From: Roseiarcus sp037446355
Lineage (GTDB): Bacteria; Pseudomonadota; Alphaproteobacteria; Rhizobiales; Beijerinckiaceae
Assembly: GCA_037446355.1 (NCBI GenBank)
Contig: JBBIIT010000005.1
Coordinates: forward strand, 39,559-103,558
Reading direction: 5' to 3'
DNA length: 64,000 bases
Position numbers and translations under genes: made by a program. The notes beneath the pieces are model-generated. The model did no database searches. It was not told where the DNA came from and worked only from the letters and a program-made list of their open reading frames with translations. Below, piece by piece: positions 44,800 to 53,268 of this stretch (position 1 is the stretch's first letter; each line of letters starts with the position of its first letter).

Positions 44800-45272
44800 G
44801 CAATTTCTACGAAGAGTTCGTCGTCGGCGAAGAAAACGTCCTCGGCTCGCGCTTTTTCACGCGCGAGGCGGTCGTTGAATTCGCGCGCGCCTTCGACCCG
44901 CAGCCCTTTCACCTCGACGACAAGGCGGGCGAGGCGTCGATCTTTGGCTCGCTATGTGCGTCGGGCTGGCATACCGCCAGCGTCGCGATGCGCTGCATCG
45001 TCGATTGGCGCGAGAAAGATCGCGCCGAGCGGGTATCGCGCGGCGAAGCCTCCCCGCCGCTTGGGGTCTCGCCGGGCTTGCGCGAATTGCGCTGGGGCGC
45101 GCCGGTGCGGCCCGGCGACACCGTGACCTATTCCTCGCGCGTCATTTCCAAGCGCGAGACCAAGCGCCCGCAATGGGGCCTTGTCAGCCTGGCGACCCGG
45201 GGCGTCAATCAACATGGCGTCGAGGTTATCTCGTTCCTGAGTTCGGCGTTCGCCGCGCGTAAAGGCGCGTGA
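44796..45272 (+). CDS. MaoC-fold dehydratase, copy 2
   Basis: A 158-residue paralogue of the gene before it. EFVVGEENVLGSRFFTREAVVEFARAFDPQPFHLDDKAG again shows the catalytic Asp/His arrangement. Tandem MaoC genes in alphaproteobacteria are usual and their substrate is not known; they may use short (R)-hydroxyacyl-CoA. GTG start inside the previous stop. Confidence 0.85.
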   Translation: MSNFYEEFVVGEENVLGSRFFTREAVVEFARAFDPQPFHLDDKAGEASIFGSLCASGWHTASVAMRCIVDWREKDRAERVSRGEASPPLGVSPGLRELRWGAPVRPGDTVTYSSRVISKRETKRPQWGLVSLATRGVNQHGVEVISFLSSAFAARKGA

Positions 45273-45421
45273 GCCGAGGCGTCGCCTCGCCGCTTTGAAT
45301 CGACGGCGCCCCTCGCTAAGATGCGGCGGTCGCCGTCATGGCGACTTCAGGGGGCCAAGGCGCGCCGCTATCGCGGCGAACCGATTTTGGGCTTGGTCCG
45401 TTTCATTTGAAAGGTTTCGTT

Positions 45422-46264
45422 ATGGGCGTCGATCTCAACAGTCTCGTCTCGCAATATCTGACCCCGCAAATCGTCAGCCAGATCGCCTCGACAGCGGGCG
45501 TCGATCCCGATTCGGCACAAAAGCTCATCGATGGCGCTATTCCCTCCGTGTTGGCTTCGCTCGGCGGCGCCATCGCCGCGCCGGGGGGCGCGCAGAAAGT
45601 CTCGGATGCGATTTCGAATGCGGACCCCGACATCCTGACCAAGCTTACCGGCGCGCTCGGCTCCGGCCAGTTGCAGACACTTGACGACGGCGCTAGAGCG
45701 CTCAGCGGCCTCATCGGCGCCAATGGCCTCTCCGGCCTCGCCAATGCGCTCGGCCAGCACGCCGGCATTCCCCCGGAAGCCGCGCAGTCGGCGGTCGGCG
45801 CGGTCAGCCAGGCCGTGATCGGCGTCATCGGCCAGCAGGATCCCTCGAATTGGTCCGATCCGGCCGCGATCGCCAATTTCCTCGCAAGCCAGAAGGGCTC
45901 GATCATGGCGGCGTTGCCGTCGGGCCTTTCGACGTTGCTCGGCTCCTCGGGCCTGCTAGCGGGCCTTGGCGGCGCAGGCGCGGCGGCCGCTTCGAAGATG
46001 ACTGCGGCGGCGTCTTCGGCGACCTCCTCGATGGCCAACGCGGCCTCCGCCGCGCGCGCGACAGCCTCTTCGAGCGTCAACCAGGCGCAGTCGGCGGCGA
46101 GCGGCTCGGGCCTGCCGACCTGGTTGATCGTCTTGATCCTGATCGTCATCGCCGCCGCGGTCGCGTTCTATTTCATGAAAAAGAAGGAAGAGAAGCCGTC
46201 CGCTTCCTTCGGCGTTCCCGCGATCGAAATGACGCTCGCGCCCTCGGCCGCGGTCGCCGGCTGA
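45422..46264 (+). CDS. DUF937 protein with C-terminal membrane anchor
   Basis: A 280-residue protein. The N-terminal half is the DUF937 helical repeat (LVSQYLTPQIVSQIASTAGVDPDSAQKLIDGAIPSVLASLGG). An Ala/Ser-rich linker runs to about residue 235, then one transmembrane helix LPTWLIVLILIVIAAAVAFYFM and a short charged tail. The arrangement suggests a tail-anchored protein facing either side. Function is unknown. The ATG at 45422 follows GAAAGG. Confidence 0.8.
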   Translation: MGVDLNSLVSQYLTPQIVSQIASTAGVDPDSAQKLIDGAIPSVLASLGGAIAAPGGAQKVSDAISNADPDILTKLTGALGSGQLQTLDDGARALSGLIGANGLSGLANALGQHAGIPPEAAQSAVGAVSQAVIGVIGQQDPSNWSDPAAIANFLASQKGSIMAALPSGLSTLLGSSGLLAGLGGAGAAAASKMTAAASSATSSMANAASAARATASSSVNQAQSAASGSGLPTWLIVLILIVIAAAVAFYFMKKKEEKPSASFGVPAIEMTLAPSAAVAG

Positions 46265-46365
46265 CCCTCGGGGTTCGGGCGCTCCGCTTCGCCGCGGCGC
46301 GTCCGAATCCAGGCCGCGGGCGGGCGCGATTGCGCGCGGCCCTTGCGTCGCGCTAAATCGCGGCC

Positions 46366-48108
46366 ATGCCCGCTCCCGCCGACAAGCTCGTCATCGCCCT
46401 CGCGCAAATCCCTTCGATCGTCGGCGACATTTCCGGCAATCTCGAACGCTTGCGGCGGGCTCGGGAGGAGGCGGCGGGCTTTGGCGCCGATCTCGTGCTG
46501 GCGCCCGAACTGTTCATTTCCGGCTATCCGCCCGAAGACCTCGTGCTGAAGCCGGCGTTTCAGGAAGCCTGCCGCACGGCTTGCGAGACGCTCGCGCGCG
46601 AAACCGCCGACGGCGGCCCGGCGGTGCTGGTCGGCCTTCCCTGGGTCGAGGGCGCCTCTCTCTACAACGCGGTTGCCCTTCTCGACGGCGGGCGCATCGA
46701 TGCGGTGCGCTTCAAGACGGATCTGCCCAATTACGGCGTATTCGACGAAAAGCGCGTGTTTCATCCCGGTCCCGCGCCAGGGCCGATCTCGTTTCGCGGC
46801 GTGCGCATCGGCGCGCCGATCTGCGAGGACATCTGGGGGCCGGAGCCAATCGAATGCATTTCGGAATCGGGCGGGGAAATTCTGCTCGTGCCCAACGCGT
46901 CACCCTATGAGCGCGACAAGCTCGCCGTTCGCCACAATGTGGCGGTGACGCGCGTCGTCGAGAGCGGCTTGCCGCTGATCTATCTCAATCAGGTCGGCGG
47001 CCAGGACGAACTGGTGTTCGAAGGCGCCTCGTTCGCGCTCAACCCAGATCGTTCGCTCGCGGTGCAACTTCCAGCGTTCCGCACCTGTGTCGCGCGCACG
47101 GTCTGGGAGCGCGGGCCGAAGGGCTGGCGTTGCATCGAGGGCGGATGCGAACTGGTCGAACAGGGCGATGAAGGCGATTACGCCGCCTGCGTGCTGGGCC
47201 TGCGCGACTATGTCGAAAACAACCGCTTTCCCGGCGTGGTGCTTGGACTCTCCGGCGGCGTCGATTCGGCGCTCTGCGCGGCGATCGCAGTCGATGCGCT
47301 GGGCGCCTCGCGCGTTCACGCGGTCATGCTGCCCTATCGATTCACGTCGGCCGAATCGTTGCGCGATGCGGCGGCCTGTGCCGAGGCTTTGAGAATACGT
47401 TACGACATCGTGCCGATCGCCGGGCCGGTCGAAGGCGTCGAACAGGCGCTGGCGCCGATGTTTTCTGGCAAGGCGCGCGACATCACCGAGGAGAACATCC
47501 AGAGCCGCGCGCGCGGGCTTATGCTGATGTCGATCTCCAACAAGTTCGGCGCGATGGTGGTGACGACGGGCAACAAGTCGGAAATGTCGGTCGGCTACGC
47601 CACGCTCTACGGCGACATGAACGGCGGCTTCAATCCAATCAAGGATCTCTACAAGATGGAGGTGTTCCGCCTGTGCGAATTGCGCAATCGTTGGAAGCCG
47701 CCGGGCGCGCTCGGCCCGGACAGCGAGGTCGTGCCGCCGGCGATCATAACCAAGCCGCCGAGCGCGGAACTGCGCGAGAATCAGAAAGACGAGGATTCGC
47801 TGCCGCCCTATCCCGTGCTCGATGGCATCCTGCATCGCCTGGTCGAGAAGGAGATGCGCGTCGCCGATATCGTCGCGCAGGGTTACGACGCAGATACGGT
47901 CAGGCGCATCGAGCGCCTGCTGTACCTCGCCGAATACAAGCGGCGCCAATCGGCGCCGGGCGTCAAAGTGGGTCCAAAGAATTTCGGCCGCGACCGCCGC
48001 TATCCGATCGTCAATCGATTCCGCGATCCCGGCCTTCCCGCCGCTATTCCCGACGCCGCGATCGCTCCGCGCGGCGCTTCGGGCGGCGCCGAGCGTTTCG
48101 AGGATTAG
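46366..48108 (+). CDS. nadE: Glutamine-dependent NAD+ synthase
   Basis: A 580-residue two-domain enzyme that amidates NaAD to NAD+. The N-terminal nitrilase-type glutaminase (about 1-270) has its catalytic cysteine in RIGAPICEDIWGPE near residue 151. The C-terminal ATP-pyrophosphatase carries VVLGLSGGVDSALCAAIAVDALG and TTGNKSEMSVGYATLYGDMNGGFNPIKDLYK. With pncB at 29.3 kb, the window holds two genes of NAD biosynthesis/salvage. Confidence 0.95.
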   Translation: MPAPADKLVIALAQIPSIVGDISGNLERLRRAREEAAGFGADLVLAPELFISGYPPEDLVLKPAFQEACRTACETLARETADGGPAVLVGLPWVEGASLYNAVALLDGGRIDAVRFKTDLPNYGVFDEKRVFHPGPAPGPISFRGVRIGAPICEDIWGPEPIECISESGGEILLVPNASPYERDKLAVRHNVAVTRVVESGLPLIYLNQVGGQDELVFEGASFALNPDRSLAVQLPAFRTCVARTVWERGPKGWRCIEGGCELVEQGDEGDYAACVLGLRDYVENNRFPGVVLGLSGGVDSALCAAIAVDALGASRVHAVMLPYRFTSAESLRDAAACAEALRIRYDIVPIAGPVEGVEQALAPMFSGKARDITEENIQSRARGLMLMSISNKFGAMVVTTGNKSEMSVGYATLYGDMNGGFNPIKDLYKMEVFRLCELRNRWKPPGALGPDSEVVPPAIITKPPSAELRENQKDEDSLPPYPVLDGILHRLVEKEMRVADIVAQGYDADTVRRIERLLYLAEYKRRQSAPGVKVGPKNFGRDRRYPIVNRFRDPGLPAAIPDAAIAPRGASGGAERFED

Positions 48109-48251
48109 CGCGGGCGTTAACGCGGCGTAAATCCTAACGCGACGCAGACGCTCGCGTTCGCGCAAGGGAAAGGTTCCTTTACCGCTCCCAACGCAAAATC
48201 GCGGCTCCGACAGGCGCGCTCGGCGCCTTTGACTCGGTCGAGGACGTTCCT

Positions 48252-48827
48252 ATGAGCGCGGCTTTCCAGCATTCGATCTTCGACGAGCCGAATGCCGTCG
48301 ACGCCAGGACGCCGCCCAAGAGATTCAAAGTCGCGCCGACTTTCGTCATCGACCTCTTGGCCTCGCTGGCCTGCATCGCGACGATCGCGCCGAGCTGGCG
48401 CGATTCGTTCAAGCTCGGCTGGACTATCGAGACGCCGGCGCTGGCGCTCGGCCTGCTCATCATGGCCTGTTATTTCGGCAAGGTCGCGGTCATCAGGCAT
48501 CTTGACGGCCAAGGCGGCGACGCGCGCACCTATGTGAAATCCTCCGCGCTGGTGACGGACGGGCCCTACGGCTATTCGCGCCACCCGACCTACAGCGTGG
48601 CGATGCTGCAATTCCTGCTCTGGAGCGCACTCGCTTTCTATTTGCAGTTTTTCCTGCCGTGGTCCCCCGTCCTCATCGCCGGCGCGATCGGCGTTCCGCT
48701 CGCCTTCTTCCTCATCAACGATCTCGTGGTGATGCCGACCGAGGAGGCGATGCTGCGCCGGCTGCACCCTGAAGAATTCGACGCCTACGCCCGCACGGTG
48801 CGGCGCTGGTTCGGGCGCTACGCTTAA
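48252..48827 (+). CDS. Isoprenylcysteine methyltransferase-like membrane protein
   Basis: A 191-residue protein with about five membrane helices. KSSALVTDGPYGYSRHPTYSVAMLQFLLWSAL is the conserved GPYxxxRHPxY motif of the ICMT/phospholipid methyltransferase group, and the C-terminal EEAMLRRLHPEEFDAYARTVRRWF fits too. Bacterial members have no known isoprenyl substrate; lipid methylation is possible. It ends three bases before the stop of the convergent TIGR02301 gene. Confidence 0.82.
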   Translation: MSAAFQHSIFDEPNAVDARTPPKRFKVAPTFVIDLLASLACIATIAPSWRDSFKLGWTIETPALALGLLIMACYFGKVAVIRHLDGQGGDARTYVKSSALVTDGPYGYSRHPTYSVAMLQFLLWSALAFYLQFFLPWSPVLIAGAIGVPLAFFLINDLVVMPTEEAMLRRLHPEEFDAYARTVRRWFGRYA

Positions 48828-48830
48828 GCG

Positions 48831-49304
48831 TCAACCGCCGTAACGGCCGGCGAGGTCGCGCGCGATGCGCGCGGATTCGTCGAGATAACGCGCGACGATC
48901 TCATGCGCAGCGGGCGTGCAGGCGCGATAGGTCATCTGATAATCGTCGAAGCCCCTGTTGAAGGCGCCCGCCAGCGTCTCCTTGCGCTCGGGCGTGCGCC
49001 CCTCGGCGTCGAGCAGCTTCGCCATCTTGTCGTGAAACTCGGCGCCGTCGCCAGCTTGGCACAGATCGCGCAGATAGGAGAGCGCGCCCAACAGTTCGGC
49101 GAGGCGCAACAATTGCGGTTCATAAGGGGGCGGCGGTTCGGTCGGCGTCGGGCTGGGGCTGGGAACCGGCGTCGGCGCGGCTTTCGCCGCCGCCGCGCCC
49201 TTGGCGGCCGTGGCGGGTTTGGCGGGCGGCGTCTGCGCGGCGAGCGGCGCGATTATGAGGCTAAACGCCAGCGCGAGGGCGACGGCGTGCGTCGTCGGCC
49301 TCAC
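48831..49304 (-). CDS. TIGR02301 family exported protein
   Basis: A 157-residue protein with a signal peptide (THAVALALAFSLIIAPLAAQ) and a Pro/Ala/Thr-rich linker (PAKPATAAKG...PTEPPPPYEP). The core PQLLRLAELLGALSYLRDLCQAGDGAEFHDKMAKLLDAEG is the TIGR02301 signature. Function is unknown. The GTG at 49304 overlaps the stop of the NUDIX gene as GTGA; the frame extends further upstream to 49397, but that part is out of family. Confidence 0.85.
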   Translation of the reverse strand: MRPTTHAVALALAFSLIIAPLAAQTPPAKPATAAKGAAAAKAAPTPVPSPSPTPTEPPPPYEPQLLRLAELLGALSYLRDLCQAGDGAEFHDKMAKLLDAEGRTPERKETLAGAFNRGFDDYQMTYRACTPAAHEIVARYLDESARIARDLAGRYGG

Positions 49305-49738
49305 GCCGCGCTCCGTACGATGCGCGCGGCCTCTTTGGCCAGACGGGGCAATTCGGGCGTCGTCGGCCAGTTGGCCGCGAGCTCCGGGTCGATCCAAACG
49401 ACATCGTCGATCTCGTCGCCGCGGCGCGCGTCGCCGCGCGTCCAGCGCGCGGCGAAGGCGGCGATTACGTAATGCGATCTGACGCGCGCGCCGTCGCGGA
49501 CGATCGGCTCGACATGATCAATCAGGCCCAGAATCTCGGCGCCAAGCCCGACCTCCTCATCGAGTTCGCGCAAAGCCGCCTCTCGCAGGGTCTCGCCGAC
49601 CTCGACCGCGCCGCCCGGGAAGGAATAGAGACCGACCAGCGGCGCGCGGGCGCGGCGCGCGATGAGGAGGCGCCCGTCCCTGAACACCGCGACCGAAGCC
49701 GCGAGGATCGGCCGCGCGGGGTAGAGGCGATTGTTCAC
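49301..49738 (-). CDS. NUDIX hydrolase
   Basis: A 145-residue pyrophosphohydrolase. The Nudix box GGAVEVGETLREAALRELDEEVGLG is complete, with all conserved acidic and Arg residues, so catalytic activity is likely. Substrate unknown; ADP-ribose or a nucleotide is typical. The start is a GTG ten bases downstream of the SDR gene stop, and the stop overlaps the TIGR02301 start. Confidence 0.9.
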   Translation of the reverse strand: MNNRLYPARPILAASVAVFRDGRLLIARRARAPLVGLYSFPGGAVEVGETLREAALRELDEEVGLGAEILGLIDHVEPIVRDGARVRSHYVIAAFAARWTRGDARRGDEIDDVVWIDPELAANWPTTPELPRLAKEAARIVRSAA

Positions 49739-49747
49739 GCCTGCGCC

Positions 49748-50503
49748 TCAGACATGCTGGCCGCCGTTGATGAGCAGTTCCGCGCCGTGGATGTAGCTCG
49801 ATTGCTCCGTGCAAAGAAAATAGATCGCTTTGGCGACCTCCTGCGGATGGCCGAGCCGGCGCAGCGGGATTTGCGCGACGAGGTTCTCGGTGCCGGGCGA
49901 AAGAATCGCGGTGTCGATCTCGCCGGGCGAGATCGCATTCACGCGCACGCCGCGCGGACCGAAATCGGCGGCCATTTCGCGCGTCAGCGCCGCCAGCGCG
50001 GCTTTCGACGTCGCGTAGGCGACGCCTGCGAAGGGGTGAACCCGCGAACCGGCGATCGATGTGACGTTGACGATCGTTCCTTGCGCGCGCTCGAGTTCGG
50101 CGCTGAGGCCGCGCGCGAGCAGCGCGGGAGCGAAGAAATTGACCTGAAACACGGTGAGCCAATCGGCGAGTTCAGTTTCGAACAGGCCGAGCCGCGAGCC
50201 GCCGGGGCCCTTGGGCGAAATCGCGGCGTTGTTGACGAGCGCGTCGAGGCGTCCGCCGTCCAGGCGCTCGCGCACTTCGCGAATGGCGCGCGCGGTGTCC
50301 TCGGGATCGGCGAGGTTGATTTGCAGATGGTCCTGCGGCCCCGCCATCCACGGGCAATTCTCGGGGAAGGCGTGGCGCGAGCAGGTGATGACGCGCCAGC
50401 CCGCCGAGGAAAAACGCTTCACCGTGGCGTGGCCGATCCCGCGCGAGGCGCCCGTCAGCAGCATGGTGCGAGCGGGCGGCGGGGGAGACGAAGGGAGCGT
50501 CAT
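49748..50503 (-). CDS. Short-chain dehydrogenase/reductase
   Basis: A 251-residue classical SDR. TGASRGIGHATVKRF is the cofactor motif, NNAAIS the second, and YATSKAALAALTREMA the catalytic Tyr-Lys pair. The C-terminus GAELLINGGQHV fits the family. The substrate is unknown. The frame extends to 51109, but the ATG at 50503 with GGAGCG in front is the likely start, and the upstream part overlaps pdxH. Confidence 0.87.
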   Translation of the reverse strand: MTLPSSPPPPARTMLLTGASRGIGHATVKRFSSAGWRVITCSRHAFPENCPWMAGPQDHLQINLADPEDTARAIREVRERLDGGRLDALVNNAAISPKGPGGSRLGLFETELADWLTVFQVNFFAPALLARGLSAELERAQGTIVNVTSIAGSRVHPFAGVAYATSKAALAALTREMAADFGPRGVRVNAISPGEIDTAILSPGTENLVAQIPLRRLGHPQEVAKAIYFLCTEQSSYIHGAELLINGGQHV

Positions 50504-50562
50504 GCCAGGGGCCTTGCGGACAAACGGGACGGCGAGGCCGCGATCATAATCGCCCGAGGCCC

Positions 50563-51195
50563 TCAGGGATACAGCCGCCGCCGCCGCCAGCCGGCCCCAT
50601 CGCGCGAGAACACGATTCGGTCGTGCAGCCGGAAGGCGCCGTCGCGCCAGAATTCGATCTCGTCGGGGATCAGCCGGTAGCCGCCCCAATAAGCGGGGCG
50701 CGGAATTTCGCCCTCGCCGAATTTGGAGGTGTAATCGGCGACGATGGCTTCGAGTCTGGCGCGCGATTCCAGCTCGCGCGACTGCTGGCTGGCCCAGGCG
50801 CCAATTTGGCTGATGCGCGGGCGCGAGTGGAAATAGGCGTCGCCCGCCGCGTCGTCGAGTGGTTCGGCCGCGCCGCGAAATCGCGCCTGCCGACGCAGCG
50901 ACTTCCAGTGAAACAGCGCCGCCGCCCTGGGGTGCGCCCCGAGTTCGCGCCCCTTCGCGCTCTCTCGGTTGGTGAAAAAGACGAGGCCGTCGGCGTCCGC
51001 CTGTTTGCACAACACCACGCGCGCGTCCGGCAGCCCGTCGGAATCGACGGTCGCCAGCGTCATCGCCTCGGGATCGTTGATCTCGCTCGCGGTCGCTTCG
51101 GCGAGCCATTGCGAAAATAGCGCGAACGGATCCTCGGCGAGCGTGAAGTCACCAGACGTTAAGGCGTTCAAGACCAAGATGCTCCCATTTTCCAA
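50563..51195 (-). CDS. pdxH: Pyridoxamine 5'-phosphate oxidase
   Basis: A 210-residue FMN enzyme that makes pyridoxal 5'-phosphate from PNP or PMP. AMTLATVDSDGLPDARVVLCKQADADGLVFFTNRESAKGREL, FHWKSLRRQARFRGAAEPL, RISQIGAWASQQSREL and the C-terminal RLHDRIVFSRDGAGWRRRRLYP match PdxH throughout. The ATG at 51195 gives the usual length. The divergent lipoprotein-like gene starts 17 bases away. Confidence 0.95.
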   Translation of the reverse strand: MENGSILVLNALTSGDFTLAEDPFALFSQWLAEATASEINDPEAMTLATVDSDGLPDARVVLCKQADADGLVFFTNRESAKGRELGAHPRAAALFHWKSLRRQARFRGAAEPLDDAAGDAYFHSRPRISQIGAWASQQSRELESRARLEAIVADYTSKFGEGEIPRPAYWGGYRLIPDEIEFWRDGAFRLHDRIVFSRDGAGWRRRRLYP

Positions 51196-51212
51196 ACCAG
51201 ATTGTCAGATTC

Positions 51213-51668
51213 ATGATATTCCATTCTCTCCCGTCTTGCGAACGCTTCTGCGCCTCGCGCCTTGGCGCGGCGGCAATCTGCCTCGGGCTCGCCCTCGTTC
51301 TCGTCGGCTGCTCGATCTCGATGCCATTGCCCGGCTTCATCGACTACGGCGAGACCGGCTCCATAAAGCCCAAAACGGCGACCGCCGACGGCTTCGACGT
51401 TGACGACTGGAAAATCGCCGAACCGGCGCTGCGCAAGGCGATCCACGCCGGCGCCGAAGCCGAGTCGGCCCGCTGGGACAATCCTGGCGCCAACCATCGC
51501 GGCGAATTCCGGGCGGTGGCGGGATCTTTCAAGCGCGACGGCGCGTCCTGCCGGGCGTTTCTGGCCAAGGTCGAAAGTGACGAGGGCGCGCGGGAATTGC
51601 AGGGCGTCGGCTGCGAACGCGACGGCGCGCTCGCGCTCGAGGATGTCGCGCCCTGGAAGGGCATTTGA
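51213..51668 (+). CDS. Putative lipoprotein, RT0821/Lpp0805-like surface protein
   Basis: A 151-residue protein. The N-terminal signal ends in ALVLVGCSISMP, a lipobox with cysteine near residue 33. The C-terminal ARWDNPGANHRGEFRAVAGSFKRDGASCRAFLAKV ... LQGVGCERDGAL recalls the conserved tail of Rickettsia-type 17-kDa surface antigens (RT0821/Lpp0805 family). Probably an outer-membrane lipoprotein of unknown role. Confidence 0.7.
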   Translation: MIFHSLPSCERFCASRLGAAAICLGLALVLVGCSISMPLPGFIDYGETGSIKPKTATADGFDVDDWKIAEPALRKAIHAGAEAESARWDNPGANHRGEFRAVAGSFKRDGASCRAFLAKVESDEGARELQGVGCERDGALALEDVAPWKGI

Positions 51669-51775
51669 AGCGCCGCGCGTGGGAAATGACTTGCGAGCGG
51701 CGGCCGGCGCGCCCAAATAGGCGCTGAAATCCGGCGTTCGTCCGTCCTGGGCGCGCGCTTCATCTCGGGCCCGAC

Positions 51776-52708
51776 ATGCGCGATCCCTATCAAGTTCTCG
51801 GACTGGCGAAGACCGCCAGCGCCGCCGAAATCAAGTCGGCTTTTCGCAAGCTGGCCAAGAAGTATCACCCGGATCAGAGCAAAGAGCCCAAGGCGAAGGA
51901 ACGCTTCGCCGAAATCGGCTCGGCCTACGAAATTCTCGGCGACGAGAATAAGCGTGGCGCGTTCGATCGGGGGGAGATCGACGCCGAGGGCAAACCGCGC
52001 GCGCCCCAATTCGAAGGCTTCGGCGCCGGACGGCGCGGCGGCGGAGCGGGCGGGGATTTCCGCAATTTCCATTTCGACTTCGGCGGCGAAACGCCCGGTG
52101 GGGCTGGCATCGACCCGGACATTCTGGCCGAGATGTTCGGCGCACGCGCTTCGGCGCGCTCGCGCGGCCCCGCGCGAGGCGACGACTACGCCGCCTCGGT
52201 GATGGTCCCGCTGGCGACGATCGCGAGCGGCGGGTCGGCGCGCGTGATCCTGCCGAGCGGCAAATCGCTCGATGTCGCGATCCCCAGGGGGATCGAGGAC
52301 GGCAAATCGATTCGCTTGCGCGGCCAGGGCGCGCCGGGCGCGCGCAACGGCCCGGCCGGCGACGCCATCGTCACCGTGAAATACGCGCCGCATCCGTTCT
52401 TCAAGGTCGAGGGACGCGACATCAGGCTCGATTTCCCGATCACGCTCTACGAAGCTGTGCTCGGCGCCAAGGTGCGGCTGCCGACGCTTGAGGGGGCGGT
52501 AGAAATGGCGATTCCGGCCGGCGCCAGCAGTGGGCGGGCGCTGCGATTGCGCGGCAAAGGTCTGCCGGCGACCGCTGACGCCGCTCAGGGCGACTTGCTC
52601 GCGACCTTGAGGATCGCGCTGCCGCAGGGCGAGGACGCCGATTTGAAGGAATTGATGCGCCAGTGGCGCGACGGCAAGCCCTACGATCCGCGTTCTGGTT
52701 TGACCTGA
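51776..52708 (+). CDS. J-domain co-chaperone, CbpA-like
   Basis: A 310-residue DnaJ-type protein. J domain: residues 1-70 with the HPD motif (KKYHPDQS). A Gly-rich linker (GAGRRGGGAGGDF) and two DnaJ C-terminal peptide-binding domains follow (SARVILPSGKSLDVAIPRGIEDGKSIRLRGQG, ITLYEAVLGAKVRLPTLEG). There is no zinc-finger domain, so it belongs to the CbpA type, which stimulates DnaK ATPase. Confidence 0.92.
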   Translation: MRDPYQVLGLAKTASAAEIKSAFRKLAKKYHPDQSKEPKAKERFAEIGSAYEILGDENKRGAFDRGEIDAEGKPRAPQFEGFGAGRRGGGAGGDFRNFHFDFGGETPGGAGIDPDILAEMFGARASARSRGPARGDDYAASVMVPLATIASGGSARVILPSGKSLDVAIPRGIEDGKSIRLRGQGAPGARNGPAGDAIVTVKYAPHPFFKVEGRDIRLDFPITLYEAVLGAKVRLPTLEGAVEMAIPAGASSGRALRLRGKGLPATADAAQGDLLATLRIALPQGEDADLKELMRQWRDGKPYDPRSGLT

Positions 52709-52807
52709 TCCGGCCGCCAGCGGGGGCTTGTCGAAGAAATCATCGATTCGCGCGCCTATCGGGGCGCGAAGGCCGCCGCGCCGCCGGGCGGCGCGGCGCC
52801 GGTGTCA

Positions 52808-52981
52808 TTACATCTTGTGATGATGGTGATGATGGTGGTGATGATGGTGGTGGTGCATCATGTGATGATGATGGTGATGATGATGCATCATCGGGGCGGC
52901 GGCGGTGGTGGCGGAGGCGGCGACCGGCGCGGCGGCGACGCCAAGCGCGATCACGGCGGCGGTCAGTAGGTTCTTGAGCAT
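52808..52981 (-). CDS. Small exported histidine/methionine-rich protein
   Basis: A 57-residue protein whose first part is a signal peptide (LKNLLTAAVIALGVAAAPVAASA). The mature peptide is only about 33 residues and consists of a Thr/Ala stretch, then PMM, eight His, MM, thirteen His, and KM at the end. The His runs are written with mixed CAT and CAC codons, so this is not simple trinucleotide slippage. His and Met are ligands for nickel, copper or zinc; an exported metal buffer or chaperone is likely, the metal unknown. The urease in this window makes nickel worth considering. The ATG at 52981 is chosen, since the longer frame to 53071 has no signal peptide at its start. Confidence 0.75.
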   Translation of the reverse strand: MLKNLLTAAVIALGVAAAPVAASATTAAAPMMHHHHHHHHMMHHHHHHHHHHHHHKM

Positions 52982-53139
52982 GGCGGGTACTTTCGATTCG
53001 AGAATGGACCTCGGCGTCGAGGCTGGCGAAACGTTGCCCTTACGCGGCTGAACCGAACATGAACCGCGCAAAACGGATTTTTTAACAGAATCGCGCCTTG
53101 GCGGTGGCCCGGAGGCCTGCGCGCGCCGGTCTTCGAGGC

Positions 53140-53161
53140 GTTCAGGAATGGTTCAGGAACG
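53140..53161. repeat. Tandem 11-base direct repeat in the pls/His-rich divergent region
   Basis: GTTCAGGAATG (53140-53150) is followed at once by GTTCAGGAACG (53151-53161), differing in one base. One helical turn spacing suits a protein-binding site. It lies between the divergent starts at 52981 and 53269. Confidence 0.4.
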
Positions 53162-53268
53162 ATCCGATTAACAAGGGACGCTGGGAACGAATTCATTCGT
53201 CGGGGGCCAACCCCGCAGCGTAACGCGGGTTTGAATAGCGGCGTCAAGCCGCAATTTTCTCTTGTCAG

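Noticed and set aside
48169..48180. AAAGGTTCCTTT palindrome upstream of the ICMT-like gene
   Set aside because: Short, and with no promoter boxes around it; palindromes of this size are expected by chance in 64 kb.
52808..52880. GATGATG-rich tract as a simple non-coding microsatellite or CRISPR-like repeat
   Set aside because: In the minus-strand frame it encodes His with mixed CAT/CAC codons behind a convincing signal peptide; there are no spacers.
53150..53190. EcfG-type GGAAC-N17-CGTT promoter
   Set aside because: GGAAC is present twice, but no CGTT at 16-18 bases follows either copy.
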